This document shows, piece by piece, positions 41,975 through 50,491 of a stretch of 64,000 nucleotides of DNA; within the stretch, counting starts at the first letter, position 1, and each line of letters starts with the position of its first letter. The stretch covers positions 108,195-172,194 of the forward strand of contig CAYZVS010000001.1 in assembly GCA_964482085.1 (NCBI GenBank). The letters run 5' to 3'. The position numbers and the translations under genes were made by a program. This DNA comes from CAIXDN01 sp964482085. Its GTDB lineage: Bacteria > Patescibacteriota > Patescibacteriia > 2-12-FULL-60-25. The notes beneath the pieces were generated by a model that saw nothing but the letters and a program-made list of their open reading frames with translations, had not been told where the DNA came from and ran no database searches.

Positions 41975-42004
41975 AAAGACGTCGCCCACGGGGACGACGT
42001 CTTT
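41975..42004. promoter_or_regulatory. leader hairpin
   Basis: AAAGACGTCG/CGACGTCTTT around a ten-base loop, 32 bases before the 41943 start. The T run lies on the plus-strand side, so on the minus-strand message it is more likely a structural or translational element than a terminator. Upstream of it the leader holds a 15-codon ATG frame (MLRDSARYSARNLLR). Confidence 0.45.
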
Positions 42005-42129
42005 TTCATGGACCACATCGTTCCCTAGTTGGGGTCGGGGTCGCACCTTACCGAAGCAGGTTGCGGGCGGAGTATCGGGCCGAATCCCTTAGCATCTCCA
42101 CACTCTTGATGTCTTTAGTTGTTATTCCA

Positions 42130-42158
42130 AATCTATACATATCCCACCATATTGTCAA
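42130..42158 (-). promoter_or_regulatory. promoter for the two-gene orphan unit
   Basis: TTGACA, 17 bases, TAGATT on the minus strand, giving a leader of about 180 nt. Confidence 0.65.
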
Positions 42159-42199
42159 GGGTCATGCTGGAAAAGCATTGGTTTTGCTATACTGAAGCT

Positions 42200-42463
42200 A
42201 TGTACACACTTTCTGTTCAAGTCGTTCCTAACGCTTCCGTGACGGAAATCGTTGGTTGGCATGATGGAGCGCTTAAAATCCGTTTGGCTGCGCCGCCTGT
42301 CGATGGAAAAGCAAATCAAGAACTTGTGCGGTTTTTAGCAAAAATTTTTGATCTTGCACCTTCGGAAATTGATATTGAGAAGGGCGCTATGGGAAAACGG
42401 AAGCGTATTTCTATTCCATTGTTGGAAGAAGATGTGCGAGCGATGATTGAAACAAAACTTTAA
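42200..42463 (+). CDS. DUF167/YggU family protein
   Basis: 87 residues from the ATG at 42200; the frame extends upstream but the domain starts here (VQVVPNASVTEIVGWHDGALKIRLAAPPVDGKANQELVRFLA), which is the DUF167 pattern. The function is unknown in all bacteria. A TATACT -10-like box ends seven bases before the ATG, so the message may be leaderless. The 3' end overlaps the convergent yidD by four bases. Confidence 0.85.
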   Translation: MYTLSVQVVPNASVTEIVGWHDGALKIRLAAPPVDGKANQELVRFLAKIFDLAPSEIDIEKGAMGKRKRISIPLLEEDVRAMIETKL

Positions 42464-42711
42464 GGCACGTTGTCGATTCCGCCGTGACTCCATGGATGAC
42501 AACGTAATATTCTTTTCCATCCCATCCACGATCCTTTGATGAGCCCGTACTTCCCTATCGCCTGATCGGTGTACTGCGAACACGTCGGATAAAATTTACA
42601 AACACGATACGGGTGTAAATCTTGGAATGGTCCGTGATCAGGTGAAAGTGTTTTTTGGTAGAGATGAATCATCGCTTGCCCGATCCGTCTCGGCACGTGA
42701 AAAATGTTCAT
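42460..42711 (-). CDS. yidD: membrane protein insertion efficiency factor YidD
   Basis: 83 residues with the YidD signature CKFYPTCSQYTDQAIGKYG (about 39-57) and the preceding LYQKTLSPD block. It is a small amphipathic protein that helps YidC-dependent insertion. Its start overlaps the rnpA stop, in the classic rpmH-rnpA-yidD order. Confidence 0.95.
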   Translation of the reverse strand: MNIFHVPRRIGQAMIHLYQKTLSPDHGPFQDLHPYRVCKFYPTCSQYTDQAIGKYGLIKGSWMGWKRILRCHPWSHGGIDNVP

Positions 42712-43115
42712 GCTTCATTTTTAAAAACGACGGATGATTTTTTTCTGGCTTTTGGTTTGCGTGGAGATGGTGGCTTGGTCAGAGCTTCCGGAACTTTCTC
42801 AAAGGACCGACGTACCTGCGAAAGGAGCTCTTGATAGTCGGCCTTGGTCACTTCCAGCTTTAGGATGAAAAGTAGGTCCAAATTTTTTGGCCATTCCGAT
42901 TTAAGCTCACGCAGGATCTCGCGCATACGGCGTTTGCCTCGATTTCTGGCCACGGCCGTCTTAAAAACCTTGGTCGAGGTTACAAATCCGACTTTTGTGG
43001 GTCCTTGGCTAGTTCTGAGCCGTAAAGCATAAAAAGGACTGTAAATAACCCTTCCTTTTTGCGAAAGTAAGGCAAAATCCTTGGCACGATGTAGTCGCTC
43101 TGTTTTTGGCAACAT
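42708..43115 (-). CDS. rnpA: ribonuclease P protein component
   Basis: 135 residues, beginning LPKTERLHRAKDFALL with the RNR-type motif AVARNRGKRRMREILR (about 53-68). A Lys/Pro-rich tail (KPPSPRKPKARKK) extends beyond the usual 110-120 residues. It binds RNase P RNA, which is not in the window, to mature tRNA 5' ends. Confidence 0.95.
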   Translation of the reverse strand: MLPKTERLHRAKDFALLSQKGRVIYSPFYALRLRTSQGPTKVGFVTSTKVFKTAVARNRGKRRMREILRELKSEWPKNLDLLFILKLEVTKADYQELLSQVRRSFEKVPEALTKPPSPRKPKARKKSSVVFKNEA

Positions 43116-43156
43116 ATGAAAAGACGAGGGTTTCCCCTCGCCTAGTCTACCGCTTT

Positions 43157-43324
43157 TTAGCGGCGGGAGCGCTTAACGACCGTTTTGATGGCCGAAACGC
43201 GGCGACCCTTCTTGCGGCGGCGTGAAAGTACCTCGCGGCCGGTACGGGTGCTCATGCGCGAGCGGAACCCGTGAACACGGGCTCTTCGGCGCTTTTTTGG
43301 TTGGTATGTTCGCTTAGTGGCCAT
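43157..43324 (-). CDS. rpmH: 50S ribosomal protein bL34
   Basis: A 55-codon frame, MATKRTYQPKKRRRARVHGF...VVKRSRR, is the bL34 pattern with a slightly long C-terminus. It lies divergent from dnaA and upstream of rnpA, the standard origin-proximal arrangement. Confidence 0.95.
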   Translation of the reverse strand: MATKRTYQPKKRRRARVHGFRSRMSTRTGREVLSRRRKKGRRVSAIKTVVKRSRR

Positions 43325-43342
43325 ATAATTGGTAACCCGCCA

Positions 43343-43371
43343 AAGATATAGTATTCCGCATAAATTGGCAA
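43343..43371 (-). promoter_or_regulatory. promoter for rpmH-rnpA-yidD
   Basis: TTGCCA, 17 bases, TATCTT on the minus strand, about 12 bp before the rpmH start. Confidence 0.5.
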
Positions 43372-43406
43372 GTATTCACCTCTGACGGGACTTTTGGTCC
43401 ACAGGT

Positions 43407-43435
43407 TTGACATAGTTATGCACAGTTGGAATGAT
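43407..43435 (+). promoter_or_regulatory. dnaA promoter with a DnaA box in its spacer
   Basis: TTGACA, 17 bases, AATGAT. The spacer contains TTATGCACA (43416-43424), a DnaA box, so DnaA bound here would occlude polymerase: probable autoregulation. Confidence 0.6.
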
Positions 43436-43449
43436 CGTCAATAATTTCT

Positions 43450-44847
43450 ATGGATCAGCAAGCTCTTTGGCAAGCGGCGCTCGGTGAGCTAGAACTCACC
43501 CTTTCAAAAGCAAATTTTACGACCTGGTTTAAGAATACATACCTCATTCAGACGGAGGGAACGAAGGCAGTTGTCGCTGTCCCAAATACATTTACCAAGG
43601 CTTGGATGGAGAAAAAGTATAATGATCAGATTATTAAAGCCTTAAGGAACGCATCCAGTCTACCTATTAGAGAAGTCACTTATCGCATCGAGGTAAAAAA
43701 TACGACGGTACTCCCGATTGAAAATTCACAACCTTCTGCCGATGCGAGCATCGTGCAGGAATCTAGCCAATTTGAGCCAACGCTCAAGTCTGAACCGGCA
43801 AATAATGACGTTGGGCTGAACCCACGTTATGTTTTTTCATCTTTCATTGTCGGAAAGAGCAATGAACTAGCGCATGCGGCGAGCCAAGCGGTAGCAGCTA
43901 AAAGCGGCGATGTTTATAATCCCCTGTTTATCCATGGTGGTGCTGGGATGGGAAAAACACATTTACTCCAGGCTATTGGGCATCATGTGCTGGAACGCGC
44001 TCCAGAAGCCAAGATTCGCTATGTTACTTGCGAACGATTTACCAATGAGTTTATCCAGTCGGTTCGTGGAGGAAAAATAAGCGATTTTAAAGATAAATAT
44101 CGCTTAGTTGATGTGCTTTTAATTGATGATATTCAGTTCTTGGCCGGCAAAGAAGGCACACAGGAAGAGTTTTTTCACACATTCAACGCATTGCATCAGA
44201 ACAATAAGCAGATTGTGATTACTTCGGATCGTCCACCAAAGGATATTCAGACGCTTGAAAGCCGTCTTCAGTCACGTTTTGAATGGGGCATGATGGTTGA
44301 TATCTCCAAGCCAGATTTTGAGACACGTGTAGCCATATTGCAGGCTAAGGCTAGGGACAAGAGCTATGCTCTATCTACAGAAATTTTTCATGCTATCGCC
44401 GGAGCAATTCAGTCCAATGTGCGTGAGCTTGAGGGAGCAATGAATAAAATCATTGCGTACCATCAATTCAAGAATATTCCCCCAACTTTATTGACGGTTC
44501 AGCCACTATTGCAGAGCCTTACCCCGACACTTACCAAGCGCAACGTTACGCCACGCTATCTCATTGAAACGGTTATTACTTACTACGACATCTCCATGGA
44601 AGATGTCCTAGGGAAAAGTCGAGAACGTAGACTAGCCTTTCCTCGACAAGTGGCTATGTATCTCTTACGAGAGGAAGCAAAATGCTCTTATCCTAGCATC
44701 GGAAGTCAGCTTGGCGGTCGTGATCACACTACAGCTATGCATGCTTGCGACAAGATCAATACACTTTTGAAAGACGATGATCAGCTAAAGAGAGACCTAG
44801 CAACGATACGTGAGAAGCTTTATAGCCAAAGTGCTAATGCTAGCTAA
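43450..44847 (+). CDS. dnaA: chromosomal replication initiator DnaA
   Basis: 465 residues. Domain I (LWQAALGELELTLSKANFTTWFKNT) is followed by a short linker II (about 95-125) and the AAA+ domain III with Walker A GGAGMGKTHL (about 164) and Walker B LLIDDIQFL. The C-terminal domain IV carries the box-binding signature (REEAKCSYPSIGSQLGGRDHTTAMHACDKI). It binds the DnaA boxes listed for the adjoining origin. No Shine-Dalgarno. Confidence 0.98.
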   Translation: MDQQALWQAALGELELTLSKANFTTWFKNTYLIQTEGTKAVVAVPNTFTKAWMEKKYNDQIIKALRNASSLPIREVTYRIEVKNTTVLPIENSQPSADASIVQESSQFEPTLKSEPANNDVGLNPRYVFSSFIVGKSNELAHAASQAVAAKSGDVYNPLFIHGGAGMGKTHLLQAIGHHVLERAPEAKIRYVTCERFTNEFIQSVRGGKISDFKDKYRLVDVLLIDDIQFLAGKEGTQEEFFHTFNALHQNNKQIVITSDRPPKDIQTLESRLQSRFEWGMMVDISKPDFETRVAILQAKARDKSYALSTEIFHAIAGAIQSNVRELEGAMNKIIAYHQFKNIPPTLLTVQPLLQSLTPTLTKRNVTPRYLIETVITYYDISMEDVLGKSRERRLAFPRQVAMYLLREEAKCSYPSIGSQLGGRDHTTAMHACDKINTLLKDDDQLKRDLATIREKLYSQSANAS

Positions 44848-45111
44848 AATCTCTGTGGATAAATCTGTGGATAGATGGGGATAAACCTATGGAAAGGTCT
44901 TGGATAAAAGCCCATACATAAACAGAACGGCTATTTTGTCCCTTGTGAGTGCAGATGATGTCCCCGTCAATGGTGGATAGAAGAAGACAAAAACACGGCT
45001 AAGATCAGCCGTGTTTTTGTTTATCCCCTTCATCCACATAGCCTATTACTACTACTGTATAAATTTATACTTGATTAACCAAACACGGAGTGGGAACATC
45101 AGCTGATCAAT
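44848..45111. other. probable replication origin oriC
   Basis: The dnaA-dnaN gap holds DnaA boxes TGTGGATAA (44854-44862), TGTGGATAG (44866-44874), GGTGGATAG (44972-44980) and TCATCCACA (45030-45038, one mismatch). The last is followed by TAGCC and then TAT-TAC-TAC-TAC-TGT (45044-45058) and an A+T-only stretch. That order, box then GC spacer then DnaA-trio then A+T-rich DNA, is the basal unwinding layout known from Bacillus. Gene context (rpmH, rnpA, dnaA, dnaN) agrees. Confidence 0.75.
44989..45018. terminator. hairpin between dnaA and dnaN, inside oriC
   Basis: AAAAACACGGCT and AGCCGTGTTTTT around a six-base loop; it can terminate dnaA and shield the unwinding region from transcription. 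Confidence 0.8.
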
Positions 45112-46242
45112 ATGCATTTCGCTTGTACTCAGGAGAATCTCCTACAGGGCTTATCACTGGTAAGCCATATATCCGGAAAGAATGCGAACCTGCCTATTTT
45201 AGGAAATGTCTTGCTGAAGACAGATTCTGGTGGTTTGAAGCTCTCGACCACCAATCTTGAGATGGCGGTTTCTGCACAGGTCAGAGGACGAGTTGAGGTC
45301 GCAGGTGAATATACGGTTCCTGCCAAACTATTGCAGGACTATATCTCTCTTTTGCCAGCAGGAAAGGTTGAGCTCGTACTGATTGATGATGTGCTCGAAG
45401 TAAGAGCGGATGGGTCGTCTACAACGATCAAGGGCATGCCTTCTTCTGAATTCCCACTTATCCCCAAGTTAACCAAAGATGGTGGATATCATTTAAAGGC
45501 GGATGCTTTAAGAAATGCGATCGGGCAGGTGGCTTTTGCAGTTTCTGGTTCTGAGTCGCGTCCAGAGCTTTCAGGAGTCGTTTGTTTTTTTTATGGACAG
45601 ACCAAAGGGAGTTTAGTGATGGCTGCTACCGATTCCTACCGCCTCTCGGAGCGCGTTTTGCCTCTTGAGGCGAGTGGGCTTCAGAATGAGGGGAAATGTA
45701 TCGTTCCGGTACGAGCGATGCAGGAGGCGGCTCGTATCCTGTCCGCGTACAAGGATGATGTTGGAATGCCGGATCAAGTGGAATGGTCGATCACGGATAG
45801 CCAATTGGTGATGACCTATGGAAGCGTGGAATTGATTTCACGTTTGATCGAATCTTCTTTCCCAGATTATAGACAGCTTATCCCGGAACAATTTAAAACA
45901 ACGTTGATCTTGTCTCGTTCCGAGATTCAGAAAGCGATTCGTGCCGCTTCGTTGTTTTCTCGCCAAGGGTTGTTTGATATTCACTTTGAGGTCGTTCCTG
46001 GTGAAGGATTGCGTGTGTCATCGGCAGATACGGGAACGGGTGCGCATAAGACAACGCTTAAAGCAGAGATTGACGGAGAAGCAAATAAGGTTATTTTGAA
46101 CTTCCGTTATATTTCCGATGGATTGTCCGTGATGGGAACCGATCAAATTGTTTTACGTATGATCGATGCGATGAATCCAGTGGTTGTTACTCCAAAGGAT
46201 CAGGAAGGCTTCAGATATATCGTGATGCCAATCAGACAGTAA
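45112..46242 (+). CDS. dnaN: DNA polymerase III sliding clamp
   Basis: 376 residues, three clamp domains of about 125 residues each. The start MHFACTQENLLQGLSLVSHI and the C-terminal EGFRYIVMPIRQ (the MPMR-type end) are typical. It encircles DNA to hold the polymerase, including the holA and polA partners in this window. Confidence 0.97.
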   Translation: MHFACTQENLLQGLSLVSHISGKNANLPILGNVLLKTDSGGLKLSTTNLEMAVSAQVRGRVEVAGEYTVPAKLLQDYISLLPAGKVELVLIDDVLEVRADGSSTTIKGMPSSEFPLIPKLTKDGGYHLKADALRNAIGQVAFAVSGSESRPELSGVVCFFYGQTKGSLVMAATDSYRLSERVLPLEASGLQNEGKCIVPVRAMQEAARILSAYKDDVGMPDQVEWSITDSQLVMTYGSVELISRLIESSFPDYRQLIPEQFKTTLILSRSEIQKAIRAASLFSRQGLFDIHFEVVPGEGLRVSSADTGTGAHKTTLKAEIDGEANKVILNFRYISDGLSVMGTDQIVLRMIDAMNPVVVTPKDQEGFRYIVMPIRQ

Positions 46243-46249
46243 GAAATTT

Positions 46250-46285
46250 AAAAAGAACGCCTCCGATATCGGAGGCGTTCTTTTT
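46250..46285. terminator. bidirectional terminator between dnaN and the PBP gene
   Basis: An 18-bp perfect inverted repeat centred on CGAT-ATCG with A and T runs at its ends; it overlaps the PBP stop. Confidence 0.9.
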
Positions 46286-49142
46286 ATTCTGTGATTGTTA
46301 CCGATGTTTGTACGCGATCGTATTGGTCGAGATTGGCTTTCTTTGCTTTTACGACGAGGTCATATCGTCCCGTTGGAGGGCCTGCTGGAACGCTGATTGT
46401 GAGCTCGGTGTTGTTTGGTAAATATTGTGTTCCAACGAGTCGATCTACAGAGTCGGAACCAATGAAACTAACATCGACGCGGTCGTATTGAGAGGGGTTT
46501 TCTAAGCGGATACGAATGATTTTTGGGAATGTGGTGCGTGCCCATGTTTCACCGTTGGACGGTGCAACAATTGAGATCGTGGGTTCATTTGGATCGGCAT
46601 CCGCTTCCAGATTGATTGAGTGACTGGCTTCACCCCATTGTCCAAACGTATCGTAAGCGCGAACTGTGAGTGTTCGGAATCCTTTTGTGATCGCATTTGG
46701 AATGCGGATCTGGAAATTACTTGGAGATGTATTGGAAGATCCAACGGCTACTCCATCGACAAACGCTTCCGCGCGGACAATCTGTCTTAACGAGTTGATG
46801 GACAAGCTGACTTGTACTTGGCGAGAAAGAACGGAGCTATTTGAGCTAGGTGAAAGGATGGTGAATTGTGGGCGTGTTGCCTCCGTGTAGGTGGTGTCCG
46901 TTTCTGTTGGAATGGTGCTCGTTGCATTCCAGCCGGTTCTTGAGACCCAACCCTGAACAGCGGATTCCCAGTTGCTGAATTGTGGGTCATCCGCAGGATT
47001 GGATGGTGGTGGACCGGTCGGATCATCTATATCGACATAATAGAGAATCGAGTGAGCCTCGCGGCCGATGCGTTCTTCAATGAGTTCTGGAGGGGTTTGA
47101 TCTGTGGCGAGTAAACCGTTCTCACGATTTACTTTGATCTTTCTTTCAAAGACCGTTCCAAGCAAAATTGGTCGAGTTGTTTCTGAAGGCGCTGGTTTTG
47201 TGAACCTTGAAACCGGTTTTCCTTGAGTTGCACGTTTCATAAAGCCTTGCCAGATTGGTGCGGCAACAATTGAGCCGTCGGCACCACTTTTCATTTTTGT
47301 GTTGTTATTGTTTCCGACCCAGACAACCGCGACGAGGTCTGGCGTATAGCCTGCTGTCCAAGCGTCATGGTTGTTGTTAGTGGTTCCGGTTTTAGCGGCA
47401 ACAGGACGGTCGGGAAGCGTTAAGAAGTTGCGCCCGCCAAAAATGTAGGAACGTGCATTGTTATCGGAAAGAACGTCATTAATAAGACGTGCGATTTGTT
47501 GGTCCATAACACGGCGTGCTTCCGGCTCTTTCCATTCTTCAAGAATCTTTCCGTTGGCATCTTCAACGCGGAGTAAGGCCGAGGTTGGACGAGACTCACC
47601 TTCCGTTGCAAAGGCAGCAAAAGCAGAGGCATGTTCAATGGGTTTTACTTCTGCGCCTCCAAGTACTAATGACAGGCCAAAGCGGCTGCGATCTTCAAGC
47701 GTTGAGTAGCCAAGGGATTCTGAAAAGTCGAGGACGCGTCCGACTCCGACCAGGTAGAGCATCTTTACAGCTGGGATGTTCAGCGATCCTGCGAGCGCTT
47801 GGCGAATCGAGACTGGTCCGTTTTCTTTTAGGTTGTAGTTTTTTGGTTCGTATTTGCCTACGTCGGTTTTGAATGTTGTGTTTACATCCCAGATCTTTGT
47901 TTCTGGCGTGTAGCCACGCATAAAGCCGGCTGCATACACGATCGGCTTGAAACTAGAACCAGGCTGACGGTTAGACAATGTCACATTGAATTGACCGTCA
48001 TGCTCATCGTTAAAGAAATCTTTTGATCCGACCATCGACATGACTTGGCCCGTTTTTGGATCAAGAGCGATGAGGGCGGCGTTTGTGAATTTGTATTGTT
48101 CGCCTTTTGCTGCCACGCCTTTCTTCACTTCATCCTCGGCTGCTTGCTGCATGTCCCAGTCGAGAGTCGTGATTACTTTTAGTCCACCTTGGGCCACGGT
48201 GCGGTCGCCGTATGTTTCTTCTAGAAGAGCGCGTACATACATAACGAAGTGTGGCGCATCAATATTTCCGATACGACGTGGAATAATCTTTTCCAACGTT
48301 TTTACTTCTTCTGCCGCATCCGCTTCTTCTCTCTGAATGAAACCCTCTGCTGCCATCTTTTCAAGAACCGTGTGTTGGCGTTGGACGAGTTGTTCACGAT
48401 GGTCGCCGCTAATCCCCGTACCGTAAGGTGAGAAATAATCTGGACGTTGAATAATGGCGGCGAGGAGCGCTGACTCGTCTAGCGTTAATTCTTTTGCGGG
48501 TTTTCCAAAATATGTTTGAGACGCGCTTTCAACGCCGTACAAGTTGGAGCCAAATGGAATTTCATTTAAATACAATTGGAGAATTTCATTCTTGGAATAT
48601 TTTTGCTCGATCTGAAGCGAGAGAATGATCTCTTTAATTTTACGCGTGTAGGATCGCTCGGTTGTCAGAATGGCGTTACGAACGAGCTGTTGGGTCAGGG
48701 TTGATGTGCCCTGAAGTTTTTGACCACGCAAAACGCTCATGACTGCAGCGCGGACAAGGCCTCGCCAATACACGCCGTTATGTTCATAGAAAAGACGGTC
48801 TTCAATGGCGATGGCAGCTTTCTGCATCGACTCTGGGATGTCTTCAATCTTTATGAGGGTGCGGCGTTCATCGCCATGGATCTCATAAAGGACATGTTCA
48901 CCTGTTCGATCGTAGATTTTGGTCGACTGAGGGACGTTTCTGCTGATGAGGGAGTTTGGATCAGGCAGATCACGGCTTACCCAAGCAGCAAAGAGTGTAA
49001 ATCCAAAAAGGCCAATGACAGCCACGGCTAAACCCCCTAAAACGGCTATTTTTAGCGCAGTCCAGGCTTTTGGTCCGAGCTTTCGGCTTAACGGACGCAA
49101 TTTCATGCGCCAGTATCTTAAAATTTTGCTAATATTAGCCAT
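46284..49142 (-). CDS. class A penicillin-binding protein (PBP1A-like)
   Basis: 952 residues from the ATG at 49142 (MANISK). A cytoplasmic basic tail and one transmembrane helix (about 26-55) precede the GT51 glycosyltransferase (AIEDRLFYEHNGV; GTSTLTQQLVRN; the conserved E..Y..E). The transpeptidase carries SSFK (about 396), SLN-type GSLN and KTGT (about 580). The C-terminus (about 770-952) holds two Ig-like beta domains. It polymerises and cross-links peptidoglycan. The first codons contain the GCTAATATTAGC palindrome. Confidence 0.95.
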   Translation of the reverse strand: MANISKILRYWRMKLRPLSRKLGPKAWTALKIAVLGGLAVAVIGLFGFTLFAAWVSRDLPDPNSLISRNVPQSTKIYDRTGEHVLYEIHGDERRTLIKIEDIPESMQKAAIAIEDRLFYEHNGVYWRGLVRAAVMSVLRGQKLQGTSTLTQQLVRNAILTTERSYTRKIKEIILSLQIEQKYSKNEILQLYLNEIPFGSNLYGVESASQTYFGKPAKELTLDESALLAAIIQRPDYFSPYGTGISGDHREQLVQRQHTVLEKMAAEGFIQREEADAAEEVKTLEKIIPRRIGNIDAPHFVMYVRALLEETYGDRTVAQGGLKVITTLDWDMQQAAEDEVKKGVAAKGEQYKFTNAALIALDPKTGQVMSMVGSKDFFNDEHDGQFNVTLSNRQPGSSFKPIVYAAGFMRGYTPETKIWDVNTTFKTDVGKYEPKNYNLKENGPVSIRQALAGSLNIPAVKMLYLVGVGRVLDFSESLGYSTLEDRSRFGLSLVLGGAEVKPIEHASAFAAFATEGESRPTSALLRVEDANGKILEEWKEPEARRVMDQQIARLINDVLSDNNARSYIFGGRNFLTLPDRPVAAKTGTTNNNHDAWTAGYTPDLVAVVWVGNNNNTKMKSGADGSIVAAPIWQGFMKRATQGKPVSRFTKPAPSETTRPILLGTVFERKIKVNRENGLLATDQTPPELIEERIGREAHSILYYVDIDDPTGPPPSNPADDPQFSNWESAVQGWVSRTGWNATSTIPTETDTTYTEATRPQFTILSPSSNSSVLSRQVQVSLSINSLRQIVRAEAFVDGVAVGSSNTSPSNFQIRIPNAITKGFRTLTVRAYDTFGQWGEASHSINLEADADPNEPTISIVAPSNGETWARTTFPKIIRIRLENPSQYDRVDVSFIGSDSVDRLVGTQYLPNNTELTISVPAGPPTGRYDLVVKAKKANLDQYDRVQTSVTITE
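49128..49139. promoter_or_regulatory. GCTAATATTAGC palindrome at the PBP start
   Basis: The same 12-bp palindrome as at 4022-4033, here spanning codons 2-5 of the PBP gene and 21 bp from the -35 box of the divergent 3D-domain gene. It is well placed to regulate both. Confidence 0.45.
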
Positions 49143-49159
49143 TATATTGGGTAAAACCC

Positions 49160-49188
49160 TTGACAAAAAGGCTTTATTATGTTATGAT
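49160..49188 (+). promoter_or_regulatory. promoter of the 3D-domain gene
   Basis: TTGACA, 17 bases, TATGAT; consensus-like, with the predicted start about 20 nt before the ATG at 49216. Confidence 0.75.
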
Positions 49189-49215
49189 TTTACGTTAATT
49201 ATTGAAATCCCTACT

Positions 49216-49839
49216 ATGACTATCAAAATCCGTAACAAGTATAGCGTGGCGAAAAAGACGTGTCTTGCCATTATGGCGGTCGTTCTCGTTGGCGTACAGG
49301 CCGGAGCTCCGGTAGCCATGGGTGCGAGCTTCATTCCGAGTATCTTCATGAAGAAGTCGAATGTTACGAATGACGAGTTCTTCGTGATTCCGGAGAAAAC
49401 CCGTCCGGTTGCTATCAAGACAATTCGTATGGACTCGACGGCTTATACTTCGCGTCCCCAGGAAACAGACGGAAGCCCGTTTATTACGGCTGACGGTTCC
49501 GTTGTCCGTGATGGTTATGTTGCTACCAACGTCTTGCCTATCGGTACCAAGATCCGCCTTCCGACGGTGTTTGGTGACAAGATTTTTGAGGTGCATGATC
49601 GTATGAATCCTCGTTATTCCTACCGTGTCGATATCTGGATGGATAACGTTGGAGAGATGACTCAGTATGGTTTGAAGCGCAATATTCCGATTGAAGTTAT
49701 TGAAATGGGTACAGGTGTAAAGAACTGGACGCAGTGGAATGGCCGTACAGCTGATCTTCATAAGGTTGGTAAGTATGGTCCGCCGGCTCCTCCGCTTGCC
49801 CAGCCATATATCATCGCTAAGAACGACGATCAGAGCTAA
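49216..49839 (+). CDS. secreted 3D-domain (RlpA/MltA-like beta-barrel) protein
   Basis: 207 residues from the ATG at 49216; the longer open frame upstream runs through the promoter and is rejected. The signal peptide (about 12-37) is followed by a 3D-type domain (about 75-180): STAYTSRPQETDGSPFITADG, YVATNVLPIGTKIRLP, FEVHDRMNPRYSYRVDIWM. This double-psi barrel with its Asp residues is found in cell-wall lytic or wall-binding proteins. It is divergent from the PBP gene and shares its regulatory gap, suggesting cell-wall remodelling. Confidence 0.85.
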   Translation: MTIKIRNKYSVAKKTCLAIMAVVLVGVQAGAPVAMGASFIPSIFMKKSNVTNDEFFVIPEKTRPVAIKTIRMDSTAYTSRPQETDGSPFITADGSVVRDGYVATNVLPIGTKIRLPTVFGDKIFEVHDRMNPRYSYRVDIWMDNVGEMTQYGLKRNIPIEVIEMGTGVKNWTQWNGRTADLHKVGKYGPPAPPLAQPYIIAKNDDQS

Positions 49840-49843
49840 GAAA

Positions 49844-49872
49844 CAAAAAGACTCCCGATGGGAGTCTTTTTG
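49844..49872. terminator. bidirectional terminator between 3D gene and tRNA-Cys
   Basis: CAAAAAGACTCCC and GGGAGTCTTTTTG around a three-base loop. Confidence 0.9.
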
Positions 49873-49874
49873 TT

Positions 49875-49949
<75 letters not shown>

Positions 49950-50058
49950 GATGTGACGTGATATTAGCTACCCTTTACGAGTTTCGCAAGGTGTTATATC
50001 CTGCGGGCCCGTTTGCCGTATGGTGAATGGTCAGTCCTTCTCATTATCAGGAGAATGC

Positions 50059-50454
50059 ATGGAGCTCATAGGCACTAGACGTGAAACTCCGATTCCGTTT
50101 CAGACCGCATCCGTCCAACGAGTTGCTTTGGTGGATTTGAGTGTTGCACTGAACGGCATCGATGATCAGGTGATTCAGTTTTCTTTGCGCGGCTCCCGTC
50201 CTGATGGGGTGGTTGAGATCGCCCAGTTGTCACCTGTTCCCGTGACACAGTTCGTGGAGTGCCACAAGGGCGACATTTTGATCCGTGGGTATTACGCGAT
50301 CGGAAGAACGGTTTTTCTCTGCGGAAGCTCAGGATTGCGCAATCTTCTCGTCGATCCAGTGACACTGAATTGGCTCGTGGAGACGCTGCGGAGACGTCGG
50401 AATCCTGAGACAGGTGTCGCCAAAGTCGCAGATTCGTCTCACGGGGCAAGCTGA
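50059..50454 (+). CDS. orphan protein, unrecognised
   Basis: 131 residues from an ATG with AGGAGAATGC upstream. It is probably a compact beta-rich soluble domain (VALVDLSVALNGIDDQVIQFSLRG; GDILIRGYYAIGRTVFLCGSSG) with an Arg-rich C-terminal helix (VETLRRRRNPE). No family is recognised. It is first of a two-gene orphan pair. Confidence 0.65.
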   Translation: MELIGTRRETPIPFQTASVQRVALVDLSVALNGIDDQVIQFSLRGSRPDGVVEIAQLSPVPVTQFVECHKGDILIRGYYAIGRTVFLCGSSGLRNLLVDPVTLNWLVETLRRRRNPETGVAKVADSSHGAS

Positions 50455-50491
50455 GTGCTGTCTGGTTAGACGCGATGGGATTTGGAGCGAC

